Positions 1 through 11,319 of a stretch of 64,000 nt of DNA are shown here, in pieces. The DNA is from Gymnothorax reevesii (Eukaryota > Chordata > Actinopteri > Anguilliformes > Muraenidae): positions 121,089,219 through 121,153,218 of the forward strand of contig CM056577.1 in the NCBI GenBank assembly GCA_029721435.1. The letters run 5' to 3'. A model generated the notes under the pieces. The model was given only the letters and a program-made list of their open reading frames with translations. It was not told the DNA's origin and made no database searches. Every line of letters starts with the position of its first letter. Positions within the stretch are counted from its first letter, which is position 1. The position numbers were made by a program, and so were the translations under genes.

Positions 1-580
1 TTTGATTCCACGTAGATGTTGATGGTCTGCTGTTGCTGACATGGCCTGAACAGGTCCAGCAGTTTCATTCTCAGTCACTTTAGGAAAAGCTGCCCTTTAA
101 TTTTTCCTCAGATATCACGTTAATGTTCAGGCATCACAGGTATTATGTTTTACCTCAGCTTCTGACCCTATTTAGGATTATCTTTCAGTTTGATCAGTGG
201 TCAGCAACCCCACAGATCTACTGCCATGCAAATTTTAATTCCTAGAGTACCAAAGCTCACATTCGTCAGCTTGAAAACTGTATTTAGCTGCATTAGTTTG
301 CGGGCATGCTGGAATCAGCTTGCCTCTCCGTCTGTCGGTTCATGGACACAGTTTGTCTGTAGCAATTTTCCTAAACCACAAGGTGTATATTTTTCAAAGG
401 TGGAGTCTCATTAGCCCTATCTAGACTGGGCTTTTTGGGGCCCTTTGTTACTCGCAAATGACATGCCGTACGACCATCAAATTTGCAGGGGATGATGTAC
501 ACATAAAAATCACTATAATGATTTTGGTATAATTATGACCCATTATGATGTCCTATTTTGATTTTGCTGCCGAAAAACTG

Positions 581-830
581 TCATAATACTGTACTTTCTT
601 GCAAATTTAGGGTATGCATCACAATTTTTACATATAATGCATATTGGGCTCTAATTTCGTAGACCAGGCGCGGCGCAGGCGCGGCGAATGGAGGGTGCGA
701 CGCGCCAACGGGGTGTGTCTCGGCGTATGTTGCAATTTCGCGCCCGGCATAGCCTGGCTCAAATACTCCTCTGGCCCGCCTCTGCCCCTCCTTCCAGCGC
801 AAGTTGGCAAAGAAGGCGACACAGCTGAGT
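581..830 (-). repeat. GC-rich dispersed repeat, copy 1
   Basis: The reverse complement of this stretch matches the stretch around 5740-5880: both contain GGGC[A/G]CGAAATTGCAA, a CACCCCGTTGG word and GGTCTACGAA followed by TTAGA and CCCAAT. It is GC-rich in an AT-rich region, so short open frames appear in it. They are not supported as a gene, because the second copy carries different breaks. It looks like an old interspersed element. Confidence 0.7.
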
Positions 831-1387
831 CAAATCTTGCTCATTGGCAAGAGAAACGATGGATAGCGTGTTCCTATTATTACAGCCTGTTGCTGCTTAA
901 AATTTTGGGATTAACATGCATGGACAACAATGCAAGATATGTTACACATTTATTTTCAATATGTGATCCTAACTCAGTACGAGATCATTGCAATCAGGCT
1001 GTATTCCTTTCCCCCACTAAAAAAGATAAAACCTACGTGACAATAATAGTAGCCTAGTATTAAGCCGCTTGCACACTGGACGCGAAACGAATTTTTCGCC
1101 CGACACATTGCGTTGAAAGCAGTATCTTGTGTCCGAAAGTCTGACAGGGTTTTAATATATCTTTGTGTCCGACAGTCTATTATTGTTTTTAATTTCTTCA
1201 AATCTACTGACTATTTTAGATATTAAACGTGAATGTTTTGATAAGAGGGCTCAGTTCTTCAAGATGAGTACCGAGAATTTCAATCAATGTTTCTGTTTCA
1301 GCTCTGCTCAATAAAGTGAGTCGACATTGGCGCGAGACGGTGTACAATGCCTCCGTGTCTGACAGCCAAAAAAAAAAGAGGACGATT
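831..1387. other. no gene seen
   Basis: This is AT-rich sequence with repeated GTCCGA[A/C]AGTCT words near 1132 and 1168, possibly an old MITE. No splice-supported coding sequence was recognised. Confidence 0.5.
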
Positions 1388-1550
1388 AGAACAGATTAAT
1401 AACGAAATAAAGAATAAAAAGAAACATTTTAACAACAGAACATCCAACGAACACTGCGATTAATTTATTTGCGGGTCATATTTTTTGGATGTTCTATTGG
1501 TTGGTGATGTATATGTATTTTAATTCTTTATTCCGTTATAAATCTGTTCT
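1388..1550. repeat. imperfect palindrome (~163 bp)
   Basis: AGAACAGATTAATAACGAAA at the left pairs with the reverse complement of the right end (AGAACAGATTTATAACGGAA). Pairing continues through AATAAAGAATAAAA and an AGAACATCCAA word near the centre. The arms are about 60-70 bp with indels. This would be a non-autonomous palindromic element or the head-to-head join of two repeat ends. Confidence 0.65.
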
Positions 1551-1884
1551 CATATCAATACTTTTATTTTTTGCATTGATTAGGTCAGGTCCAGTTTCCA
1601 TCACGCTTGCCAACCGCCTTTGATCTGACATCAGGACAATCGATATAGATACTATAATTTATGCGCTGATTCAGATTATTACATTAAACAGTGGTTGCTG
1701 TAATTATTTACTGTATGAAATGCGCCTGACATTCTGGAAACCTGCCTGTGAGGTTTCAGTGACGTGTGCGCACTGCGCGCCGGTCAGCCAAATTACCACT
1801 GCACAGAAAGTGAACCAGGTTGGAGCTGGCGAGCTTTCTGCGCAACTGCAGCGAAGACTTTTTCTACGAAATTGTCACTGTGTC

Positions 1885-2070
1885 TTGATGAATAAGTGAC
1901 ACCTCCCCCAACTACGCCGCCACACGGCGCACGTTCGTCTGCGCACAGTGTTGCACCTCACAAAATTACCACTGCGCGGGCTGCGCCGGACAAAATTACT
2001 ACTGCGTGGGCTGCGCCACACTACGCCACCTGCGCTGCGCCAAGAAATTAGAACCCTTATAACACTTAAA
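1885..2070. repeat. GC-rich repeat fragment with CTGCGC-type short repeats
   Basis: The words ACAAAATTAC[C/T]ACTGCG and GGGCTGCGCC recur at 1956-2010. The stretch ends in GCGCCAAGAAATTAGAACCC, reminiscent of the ends of the GC-rich repeat at 5740-5880. It is probably a diverged, internally duplicated relative. Confidence 0.45.
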
Positions 2071-2748
2071 TGTCTACAAAGATTTATGCTGCCAAAGGCA
2101 ATAGCAACAAAGTCAAAATGTTTCTCTGAGAAGTTCAGGTCAGAGAAAAATGAAAGTAAACTAGTTAACTTGTCTTATCGTCAACTTCTTTGTGTACCTG
2201 AGTCAAAGATATAGTCCTTGACTTTTGATCTTTGATTTTGGCTCTTTAAATTCAATGACGTCATCAAATTAGCATAAATTAATTCTACGTGACAAACTAC
2301 GTGACTACGTGACAGGAATTCTACTGATTGTTCCTTGCAACGGAACAAATTAAATCTTAGTTGCTAATTAGGAAGTGTAACTGGAAATGGGTTTGGAGAG
2401 GTAATGCAGCTAAATGCAACATGAGAGCCAGGAAATAATCCCTCCGATGGAAAGTCCCGACTGGAGGAGGTCAAAGAGGTTCTACAGAACTTTGGAGCTG
2501 GAGCCTATCCCAGCATGGAATTGCAAAAAGGCAGCAAGGCATCCTGGACAGTTTGCCAATCCATCATCAGTGCGCCCACACTATTCATTTGCACACTTCG
2601 GGCAATTTAAAGTTCCCGATATCTTTTGACTGGGAGGAAACCAGACTACCTGGTGAAAACTCCAATGGACCAGCAATTTGAACCCACAACCTTCTTTCTG
2701 TCAAGTAGCAGCACTACCCATTGTACCTCTGTGCTTCAACATTCTTGA

Positions 2749-3105
2749 ACACAAAATCTAGCTCAGTTCCCTTCGTGTAGACTGGGTCCACATGCTGCAG
2801 CATACCGGAACATGAAATTTAACTCTGTTCTCTTACTGAAGACATTATCCATGGGCTTCAGCATTCTAGAACACAAAATCTAGCTCAGTTCTCTGAGTGA
2901 GGACTGGATCCATGTGCTTCACCATTCCAAGACACAAAATCTAGCTCAGGTCTCTAACGGAAGCTGTGCGTTTCAGTATTCTGGAACACAAAATCTAGCT
3001 CAGGTCTATAACGGAAGCTGTGCGTTTCAGTATTCTGGAACACAAAATCTTGCTCAGGTCTCTAACTGAAGCTGTGCGTTTCAGCATTCCGGAAGACAAA
3101 TCCTG
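2749..3105 (+). repeat. tandem repeat array, 61-bp then 54-bp units
   Basis: The word ACACAAAATCTAGCTCAG (with variants) starts units at 2749, 2810, 2871, 2932, 2986, 3040 and a diverged one at 3094. Spacing is 61, 61, 61, 54, 54 and 54 bp. The last three units lack about seven bases present in the first three and are nearly identical to each other. This shows a shortened unit that was then amplified. Confidence 0.9.
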
Positions 3106-4138
3106 GCGCAGCCCTCTTGCTGCGGCCCCGCATACAGAGTGTCCGGCCCCAGGCTCTCTGTCGCCGCTTTCCATCAGCCCACAGTTATGTCCTCCGTCTG
3201 TGAGCCCTGTTCAATAATGCATACCTCAGCGATAAGCGCAAATCAGCGTCTCTCTCCCTTTCTCACCGCCCGCTGCTCTGTCCTGATGTCATATTGATTC
3301 TTCGATATTGAGTCGTAAAAGCTTTTGGCGGCAGCCAAACCCCCCTCTCTCATCGCAATAAGCAGAGCTCAGGTCTTCTGTCTCTCCAGATTTTTCTTCA
3401 GGTTCATTTTTTTCTCTCCCCCCTTCACTCTGCTTTGTATTGTAAGCGTGTTTATACAGGACATGCAATTCTCCGAACAGGATGATACAGATATGATCTA
3501 GAGGAAGGTTTTTCAGCACCCATTTTCTGGATTGTATATGACTTTAGGCCCATGCCCGCCAATGAGTTTATCAAAAACAAAAATGGCCGCATGCCTCCTG
3601 AAATATTTTTGTGCTTCTGACTGAGCCTCTGACAAGAACTAACTGGTAGACTGCACATAATCCGCTACTGAAACAGCCTTATTCATTAAATATTCATGCT
3701 TCTCTAAGTTTATGGCTTAGCAGGAAGTGCAAACAAATAAAGACAAACATTAGCATGACTTAATAATTTAAAGGACCCCCTCCCCTCCCTCCCCAAAAAA
3801 AAGATATCCTCTGTTTTCAAAAGGGACCTCTCAAGCTCTGGACAATTAAGATATGTAGAATGTATCATTAAATAAAGTATATATCGGTCATTGGCACCTT
3901 AAAACACTATGCAATCTTACACAAATTGAATAAGTATCTATGGCGTATAGATAGCAATCAATAATGCTTTCTGACAATGTTTTGAGATGTACTCAGAATG
4001 CATGCATGTACCGTGTTCATACCCTTTTCCTGTGACACATCTAACAAGAGATCTCCATGGTTACATGCACACTGCCGCATGATTGGTAGAAAGGCCCATG
4101 TTTGAAGCTCCTGTGTGCAGATAAGGTCAAATCCCCCA
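3106..4138. other. no gene seen
   Basis: Open frames here are short, and none resembles a known protein. The only compositional features are pyrimidine-rich runs (3160-3260) and a C/A run near 3775-3800. Confidence 0.5.
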
Positions 4139-4285
4139 GCACATCCACACACACACACACGCATCCATGCGCACACACTCACACAAACATATTCACACAA
4201 TCACGCTCACACACATACGCACAGGCACACAAACACACACACACACACGCATATGCGCACAAACACTCACACACGCGTGCGTGAG
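4139..4285 (+). repeat. CA-rich microsatellite
   Basis: Interrupted (CA)n with GCAC and TCAC variants runs across about 145 bp. His/Thr-rich frames on + and Cys/Val-rich frames on - are products of this simple sequence and are not genes. Confidence 0.95.
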
Positions 4286-4493
4286 GACAGTACTGACAGA
4301 TCGGTTTGTAGCTGCATTTTCTTTGTCTGCTGGAGATGGAGGGAAACGGAGCAATGGAGGGAGAGATGGATAGATAAATATTGAGCAGTAAGGGATAAAG
4401 GAGAGAAACAGAGTTTTTGGGGCATGACTGCAGCCTTCAATGACCCGGGCGGTAAAACTATCATTCCTGCCCACTGAACACATGAAATGAGTC

Positions 4494-4525
<32 letters not shown>
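4494..4525 (+). repeat. GA microsatellite
   Basis: A (GA)n run with a single AAAGA interruption. Confidence 0.95.
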
Positions 4526-4526
<1 letters not shown>

Positions 4527-4859
4527 TATGAAGAAACAGCTGTCGGATATGTAATGCAATGTAATCAATGGATGTCCGTGTGATGGTCACGAGGAGACCC
4601 TTTACCGCTGTGTGAAATTCTATTCCATTTTACAGAAAAAAATGAGTTTAGTGTCAGAAAGACAGAGGTGGAGCAGAAAGAGATATAAAATAAATACTGA
4701 CAGGTGACAAAATAAAGGAAAATAACCTGAATAAACGCGGGGGCAAACATAACAAATGTAGACGCTTCTGCTCATTTTTCTAGCATGATTTGGGGCCACA
4801 TATTGGAGGAATGGTCACTGCAAATCAATGCTGAGTTATTCTGTGTGATCATCTTTATA

Positions 4860-5225
4860 TGCTATGATGAAGCATTTTAACCATGAAGGGTCTGTTCTCC
4901 TTCAGGAATGACAATGGTCCAGCTCCGCATGGTACAAGGGGTCACTGAATGGTTTTAAAAGTATAAAATGATCCTGAGCATATGCCACTGCTTTCACAGT
5001 CACCAGATCTCAAACCAACTGAACCCTTCTGGGAGATTTTGGTACAACGTGTTGAACAGCACTTTCTGTCCCAATCATCTAAATGCCAAATGAGGTAATA
5101 TCTCTCAGGGGAAAGGTAATTCATCCCTCCAGTAAAGATGTACAATTGTTGAGTCTATGCCAGGACGTTTTGAAGCTGAACTGGCAGCTTCTGGAGGCAT
5201 AACACCTTACTGAGGCTTTGTGTTG
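4860..5225 (+). pseudogene. Tc1-like transposase relic (3' part)
   Basis: Conceptual translation with frame breaks shows the end of a Tc1-type DDE transposase. A degraded QDN-type motif is followed by SPDLKPTEPFWEIL (family [11 protein letters not shown]), and a C-terminal SMPGRFEAELAASGG-type segment (family SMPRRVRAVLAAKGG) lies near 5157-5200. Several stops and frameshifts make it non-functional. Terminal repeats were not identified. Confidence 0.65.
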
Positions 5226-5654
5226 ATTCTTCCATTAATTTGTCACCTGTCTGTAGAGTAAGAAAGGTGAGATATATTGAAGAAATAGAGTGAGAGAGCA
5301 AGAGAGAGAAAGAGAACAGATATTGAATAACTTCCTACATAAAAATACATGAATAAATGTATTCTTGATTCGACGAAGCTCTCATCCATATTGGATGAAC
5401 TGTATGGGAATGGCAGCTCTTTTTGTGTAAAGCCCAACCATATTTTCAGGCACATAAAAGCAACTATTAGAAGCAACAATGTACAATGAAGTTACCATTT
5501 TTTATTTTTGGTCAGATGTCACCTGATGCTCGGCATTTTCCCTGGTGATGCTTCGCCAGGCCGCAAATCTTTTTTCTACAGGATACTTGTGCCATTATGG
5601 ACGGAACTCTGTTGTAAACCTACTGTAAAATTACAGATAAAATAACTGCCACAA

Positions 5655-5955
5655 AAGGTGCAACTTTATAACAGTGTATTTGCGGAAATTGAAACTGGCG
5701 CGGCTTCATTTACACAGCTTAGTTTTCAGCGGCGGGACAGAGGAGTACTTGCACCGGGCTGCACCGGGCACGAAATTGCAAAATACGCCTGGATACACCC
5801 CGTTGGGGCAGCGCTCCGCCCATTCGCTGCGCTTGCACCTGGTCTACGAATTTAGAACCCAATCTGTTATATGCATATAGCGGATATAATCTGTCTTGGG
5901 TGTATAAGCAATTTTGTCCGTTTTATGTATATAGCGGTTTTTGCTTATAACGGGC
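5655..5955 (+). repeat. GC-rich dispersed repeat, copy 2, left part (interrupted at 5956)
   Basis: This is the inverted relative of copy 1 (581-830). It continues rightward into an AT-rich terminal part with TATATGCATATAGCGG and TTGCTTATAACGGGC. A similar AACGGACAAAATCAGC...CCGTTATATGCG stretch reappears at 8121-8165. This is consistent with interruption of the element by the 5956-8121 insertion. Confidence 0.6.
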
Positions 5956-6894
5956 TGTTGTGTTCCGTGGTCTGAGTGTCTGGTTAGTCAATTTTAGGTT
6001 TCTATTATTTTGGTATGTCAATTTTTAGTCCATGTCTTAGTGTTCACATTTCATTCCTCTCCTGTGTAGTCCAGTCCACGTTTTACCCATGTACTGTCTT
6101 TGCTTTCTCCCCGGTCACGTCATTGTTTGTATCAGTTTCTGTGTTAATTGATTGTGACACTATTTCGGGTGATTTAATGGATTCTGGGTTTCATCCTTCC
6201 TTCTGTTCTCGTTTGCTAGTTTCTACTTGCCTTTCTATTCATACTAACATTACTAACAGTTTGTTGTTTTCTAAAATTACTAACCAAACTAACCTTGTAT
6301 ATAATACTAATCTACTAACGAGCACCCGGGATTGTATAGCTGCACTTACTAATTGACTAATTATCTCTCAGCAGTCGCTCTGTTCTAGCTCCGCCCCTCG
6401 CTTTACTGTTCACTGGCTTTGCTAAAGTTTTCCCGCAGGATCTCTGCATTCTTATAATCTGTTCTGGCTCTTTTTCTGTACACTTAGGAGTCTTTTATCC
6501 AGTTTATTTATCCCATCTTTGGGATTGTCTTGTGATCCTTGTCTGTGTGTTAATGTTAATGTTTTCAAGTAATTGGTTTCCCTCATGTTCCACCCCTTGT
6601 TAATTGGATTAAGTTTCTACACCTGTGTCTGTGTGTGCCCCTGCCCTATATGTTTGAGCAGCTTCTGCACGTCAGGAGATCTGACTTCGCATCACCCACG
6701 TATCACGCTCGCACGCATTCCCCCTCCCTCTGCCTCGTGCACTTCTCCTCTGGTCCCCTCAGGTTTTTCTGTGTCTCGAGTTCAGCCTCCTTCCCTGTCC
6801 AGCCTGCCCTTCTGCATTCAAGCCCCTGGTGCCCCCTGTCTCCTCCAGCGTCTTGTGTCCTTGTGCCAGTCTTCCTCCTGTCTCCAGTTGTCCT

Positions 6895-7012
6895 GAGCAC
6901 CAGCCAAGCCCTGCCTGTCCTGAGCACCAGCCAAGCCAAGCCATAGCCACAGTCCCAAGCCCAAGGCCAAGCCATGCCATAGCCATTGTCATAGCCCAAG
7001 CCATAGCCCCAG
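6895..7012 (+). repeat. short tandem repeat of CAGCCAAGCC / AAGCCATAGCC words
   Basis: GTCCTGAGCACCAGCCAAGC occurs twice. It is followed by several copies of CCAAGCC and CCATAGCC with 10-20 bp spacing. This explains the repetitive frames on both strands here. Confidence 0.75.
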
Positions 7013-7436
7013 CGTTCCTGCCTGCCCTGAGCCCTGTGTCCTGTCTGTCCCCCTCCTGATGTTCTCCCTTACCCTTCTCCTGGCCAGCTGTGCCACCCGA
7101 GTTAGCCATCTGCCAGCTGTGCCAACTGTCTTGTCTTGTGAGTATGTCTAGCTTCCAGAGTTCTGTTTGTCTCTAGTCTCGTTCCATGTCTTGTTCAGAG
7201 TCTGTTCCCCTGGTATGTTGTGTTTTGGATTCTTGAGTTCTCCTGCGTCAGTGCTAGGCACGGTGTTTTTGTTGGCCTGAGTGCCCCTTTTTCCCCCTGG
7301 TTTATTTCTGTGTTTATGTTAAATTTTATTTTGGATTCCCGCTTATGGCGTCTCACTCCCCTCTTGTGTCTCCCTTCCGTTCTAGCTCATGTTTCCAAGT
7401 ACACGCTCACGTTTCCACGTTCATGTTCCCCTAGTG

Positions 7437-8090
7437 CAGTGGTTCTCAAGTTCGGTCCTGGCGCCCCCCTGTGTATGCTGGTTTTTGTTCCAACTACAAT
7501 TGCAATTCTAGGATTTTAAAAAGCTGATACTTTGTCTAAATTAGTAGCATTCCATGTTTTGAGCAGTTATTTACCATCTTAAGTCACATTTGGATGGACA
7601 TATCCATTCTGCTATGAAAAATAAAAACCCTTGAACATATTGTGCTTAATTTTCAATATTGCTAGTATTTTTAGGTGAAAACATTTTTACGCAGATCAAA
7701 TTAGACTCTGAGAAAATCAATAAGCTCCAAATTAGGTTTCTGACTTCAGGTGTTTTGAGTTTTTCCCAAATAATCTGCCTGAACCAAATAAAATCAACAG
7801 GAAACACAACAGCTGTGACTCCATTGTTTGCCAAGTAAATTGTCGGGTTTTGCCACCATGTGTCAAGAGTTTCACCAATGAGGAACCTTTTGATTATTTA
7901 TGTTGATTAAATGTTTGGTTAAATTGTTTCCCTCTGCCAATATTTACAATATATCTCAATGTGGATATTTCCATAAATGCACCTAATTAAAACAAATCAT
8001 CAGCTTGTTAAAATCTAAAGATTGCAATTGTAGTTGGAACAAAAACCAGCATACACAGGGGGACGCCAGGACCGAACTTGAGAACCACTG
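7437..8090. mobile_element. hAT-type MITE with ~90-bp TIRs and perfect 8-bp TSD
   Basis: Left end CAGTGGTTCTCAAGTTCGGT and right end (reverse complement) agree for about 90 bp with few mismatches. The 8-bp direct repeat CCCTAGTG flanks it exactly (7429-7436 and 8091-8098). The 654-bp interior has no transposase. An 8-bp TSD and a CAG-start TIR are hallmarks of hAT elements. A diverged TIR fragment of the same family is at 41335-41395. Confidence 0.92.
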
Positions 8091-8121
8091 CCCTAGTGTG
8101 TTCCACCCGTGTTTCGTAACA

Positions 8122-8956
8122 ACGGACAAAATCAGCTGGTCCAACTGAATCCGTTATATGCGAGTTTTACTTCACCAGCAACTACTAGGCCTACCTGTAA
8201 TCATGCATGCATTGTAATGTATGGCAATAACTGCATCCACTGCGAAGCGAAAGCCACATCATATTTTGCACTTATAACGAAGTGTCACCACGCTCAGTGC
8301 CTTTATTACAAATGTGTGAACAATGTTTCATCGCCTCAATCATAATAAATAACTTATTAACCTTCAATTGTACATATTTCAGGCCTGAAAGCGATTGTCA
8401 CATTCACATTTGAACGCCGCCATTATCATGGAGAACATTTTGCTATGGTGTGCCAATGAAACACAAACTCTGATTGGCAGAGAGATGTATGTAATGGCGC
8501 AAATTGGTGGAAAGATGAACATAGTGGCGCAAGTGTCATGGTTTGGAGGCATTGAGAGCTTTCTTTGTTGCTCTTGTCTGGGACGATATGGTTTTGCTCC
8601 CAAGCAGATTTCTGGGCCAGCTGGCATTAATTGGGGGCGTCGCCCGGATTCTATTTAAGCTCTAGTTCCGCCTCACTTCCGTTGCTAGAGTGTCAGTGTT
8701 ATGTTTGCACTTAAGCTGGTAAGGTTTCTAGTAAGAGTTGGTAAGGGTTTAGCTGCATATTTGAGGAGAAGTTCTGGACAACAAGGGAATCTTTCTGTTC
8801 TTTTTCCTTTCTTTTTGTCCTGTCGAGCTCGCCTTGCTTCCTTTCCTTGGACGACATCTAGGTCCGTTGGAAGTGCGAGTCTCGCTTTCTTATTTTATTT
8901 GTGTATCTCAACTGCTGTTTCCCCTTTTATTCTGGCCGCTGCATTTGGCGTCTCAA
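8122..8956. other. repeat continuation and gene-free sequence
   Basis: 8122-8170 looks like the other side of the repeat split at 5955. From 8380 to 8956 no gene is recognised. A TATTTAAG box near 8651, an ATG at 8701 and a GTAAGG donor-like site near 8719 form a promoter-like order, but the encoded peptide is meaningless and flanking repeats make it untrustworthy. Confidence 0.4.
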
Positions 8957-9130
8957 ACTCACCAGCCATCACAGCAAGTATCCTGTAGAAAAAAATTTTG
9001 CTGCCAGGCCAGTACTGCAGCCATCTTCAGTTCCTGCTTTTTTCTGAGACTTCTTGCCTTCAGTCTTCTCTTCAGCATGTAAAATGTGTGTTCACTTGGA
9101 TTCAGATCTGGTGATTGATTCAGCAAACAG
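8957..9130 (-). pseudogene. possible Tc1-like transposon scrap
   Basis: Words such as TCAGCATGTAAAATGTGTGT and TTGGATTCAGATCTGGTGAT resemble the minus-strand transposase region of fish Tc1-like elements. CAAGTATCCTGTAGAAAAAA also occurs in inverted orientation near 5566-5590. The fragment is short and broken. Confidence 0.4.
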
Positions 9131-9725
9131 AACCAAATTAACAGAACAACAAAATAAAAAACACAACTTGACCAAAAAATGTGTCACTGTCCAATGAATT
9201 ATACTGTTCTGTCGCTTTATGCACCAGTCATTACCTAGTAACCCGAAGGGCATATCTATGTGGTTTAACCTAGTTTTCCTTCTGCATTGGTGTTAGCATT
9301 GATGTTAGCAACCACTTGGCACAATGGCCTCACACTTTAGCCATGTGTTTATACAGTCTTGTCATGCAACCACCATGCTAGGTTCACCTGGGTCAAAAGT
9401 CTAGGTCACTGAATATGAAAATCTGTTTCATTTTGCGTGAATGAGGTCTCAGAATCCGCTTGGCACAAGGGCTTCATACTTAAAGGATGTGTTTATACCA
9501 ACGCCTAGTCGTGCATCCATCATGTGAGGGTTAGGATAAATGCACCCACCTCTGGAGACCTCTTTTTTGTTCTGCAAAAATGACTTTGTCTGGTTATTTG
9601 TTGCATTTTGCACAAATAAAGCAACTTGATAATGCGAGAGGGTCAGTATGTCTGTGTACGCGTGAGTGTGCATGCTTGTGTGTATTGAAGTGTATGCTTG
9701 CATATAGAAGGGTGGTTTTGTTAGT

Positions 9726-9789
9726 GTTAGTGACAAAAAATTATTAGTACCAAGTAAAGACTTGGTACTAATAATTTTTTGTCACTAAC
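9726..9789. repeat. perfect hairpin, 30-bp arms, 4-nt loop
   Basis: Arm 1 is 9726-9755, the loop is AAAG (9756-9759), and arm 2 at 9760-9789 is the exact reverse complement (30/30). The arms start GTTAGTGACAAAAAATTATT. No matching copy was noticed elsewhere in the window. It could be a MITE core, a recent palindromic duplication or a hairpin RNA source. Confidence 0.95.
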
Positions 9790-10699
9790 ATTGCCATTAA
9801 TAACAAAAGTTTTCCCATTATTGACATAGGCATCCCCGGGGGTTTTCAAAGTGGGGGTCGAATTGGACTTTAGAAGGGCACTTCCTGCTACCCGAATCAG
9901 GCCCACAGAAATGGGATGGGGCTGCACACTGACATGGGGTGCATCTCAAAGCGTGGGCTGCAGCCACTGACGGCCGTATTTTTAGGGGCCGTCGCCTAAT
10001 TTCATCCGCCAAACTGACGTGACGATGTTTCATCTCCGTTAAACAGCTTTGATTTAAGCTAGTCATCGCTGATTTCCCAAAACCTAAACTTAACTCTGAC
10101 CACTAATCCTAAGCCTGACTCCAAACCTAACCCTAACCCTAAATTTAATCTTATTTCTAACCCTAAATGTCAGTGTTGTGAATGGAAGCATGTGATGACC
10201 CCTAATTATGCAGCCTTCGAAGAATGCAGCCTCGGCTTTGAGATGCACCCATGGGCTCAGCAGTCTACCTAATATTATGAGTCTCGTGATGCCATGGGTG
10301 GCAAAAAGCAATTCCTCCATAGCTAACCCCTTGGAAAGACACCTTGCAAAATTCATGGAAAAATTTTTCTTTTAACCACACAGGCTCGACATACAATCTG
10401 TGCATTTTTCACTTTTGGTGCCTTTTTCCTTGGTTGCGACAAAAAGTCGTAGTTTTATTCAGGCTATGATGAATACCAATGGGACCTCTATGCATGTTCT
10501 CTGTATAGTTCTCCGTAGTCGATATTATTCATTGAATTCAGGATAGCGATGCATATGTGTGACTAAGGGTGAAGCTCCGGAGATTCCTTACCACCCGTCT
10601 CTAACTTAACCCAAATCTTTAAAATGAGAAATTGTCACAATACTGATGTTTTAATGTCCTTCACATGATCAATGGCTTTGTGATAGCAAAATAGCTGCA
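9790..10699. other. no gene seen
   Basis: This stretch holds three CCCTAA-like units near 10126-10142, too few for an interstitial telomere array. No supported coding sequence. Confidence 0.5.
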
Positions 10700-11319
10700 T
10701 TTACTGGCGCTCGACTATGCAGCTACGACTATGCGACAACAACTTTGCGACAATGGCAAAAAAATATTTTTGTCGCTAGGTGTGTTTATTGAGATAAGAC
10801 TACAACTACACATGATAACAAATATCTGGTTTGGGCCTGGGGTCCTCGGGCATTTCCATCACTGCCCCAGTCCATTCAACACTAGTACGTTGGCTGGCTG
10901 AGGACATTTTTGTGACTGGAATTGCGGCATTGCTTGCAATGCAATTTTATGGCGTCCATGGGATCAGAACGAGTGCTGTCGTAGTTGAAGGTATTTTTAT
11001 GTACTAATTCGACCAGGTATTCCACATCCTCAACGCTGAGAACTCATTTTCCGGGCATTTTCTTGGGTAAATTGTCCAGAAAGCCCACTGAAAGCTCACT
11101 TGTTGTCTCACTGAAAGTGACATTAAATGCTGGGAATCCCCTGTTTTAGTCGCGCAACAACGATCTGGAATGCCTCATCAAGTAATCGGATTTTTTTTGT
11201 CGCGTAGTCACGTCGTCATTGTCGCGCACTAATAAATACCCCTATAGGAAAACATGTATAGCAATTAAAAAAATTGTTGTAGTAACTTAGTCGTAGCTGT
11301 GTAGTCGAGCGCCAGTAAA
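10700..11319. mobile_element. non-autonomous DNA element, TIR TTTACTGGCGCTCGACTA
   Basis: The left end TTTACTGGCGCTCGACTATG and the right end read on the opposite strand (TTTACTGGCGCTCGACTACA) match for about 18 bp. They continue with CAGCTACGACTA words and a GACAACAAC / TACTACAACAA region, over about 45 bp in total. The 620-bp interior has no intact frame. Family not assigned; PIF/Harbinger-like is one possibility. Confidence 0.75.

Larger units (their letters stand above)
5956..8121 (+). mobile_element. TG...CA-bounded element, LTR-like (possible solo LTR), itself carrying a hAT MITE
   Basis: The element starts TGTTGTGTTCC at 5956 and ends TTTCGTAACA at 8121. Flanks are ACGGGC (5950-5955) and ACGGAC (8122-8127), a likely 6-bp target duplication with one mismatch. 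Without the hAT MITE it is about 1.5 kb, with no coding sequence, pyrimidine-rich tracts and a short CCAAGCC-type tandem array. Ends and length suggest a solo LTR or degenerate LTR element. The family is not identified. Confidence 0.5.

Noticed and set aside
4102..4483. His/Thr-rich and Cys/Val-rich frames
   Set aside because: Products of the CA microsatellite on both strands.
8640..8725. TATTTAAG box, ATG and GTAAGG donor order suggesting a first exon (considered as chrnb2 exon 1)
   Set aside because: The short peptide is not a signal peptide, ends in phase 0 rather than leaving one base, and the surroundings look repeat-derived.
10118..10150. Telomere-like CCCTAA units
   Set aside because: Only two to three contiguous units with irregular spacing; expected by chance in a repeat-rich window.
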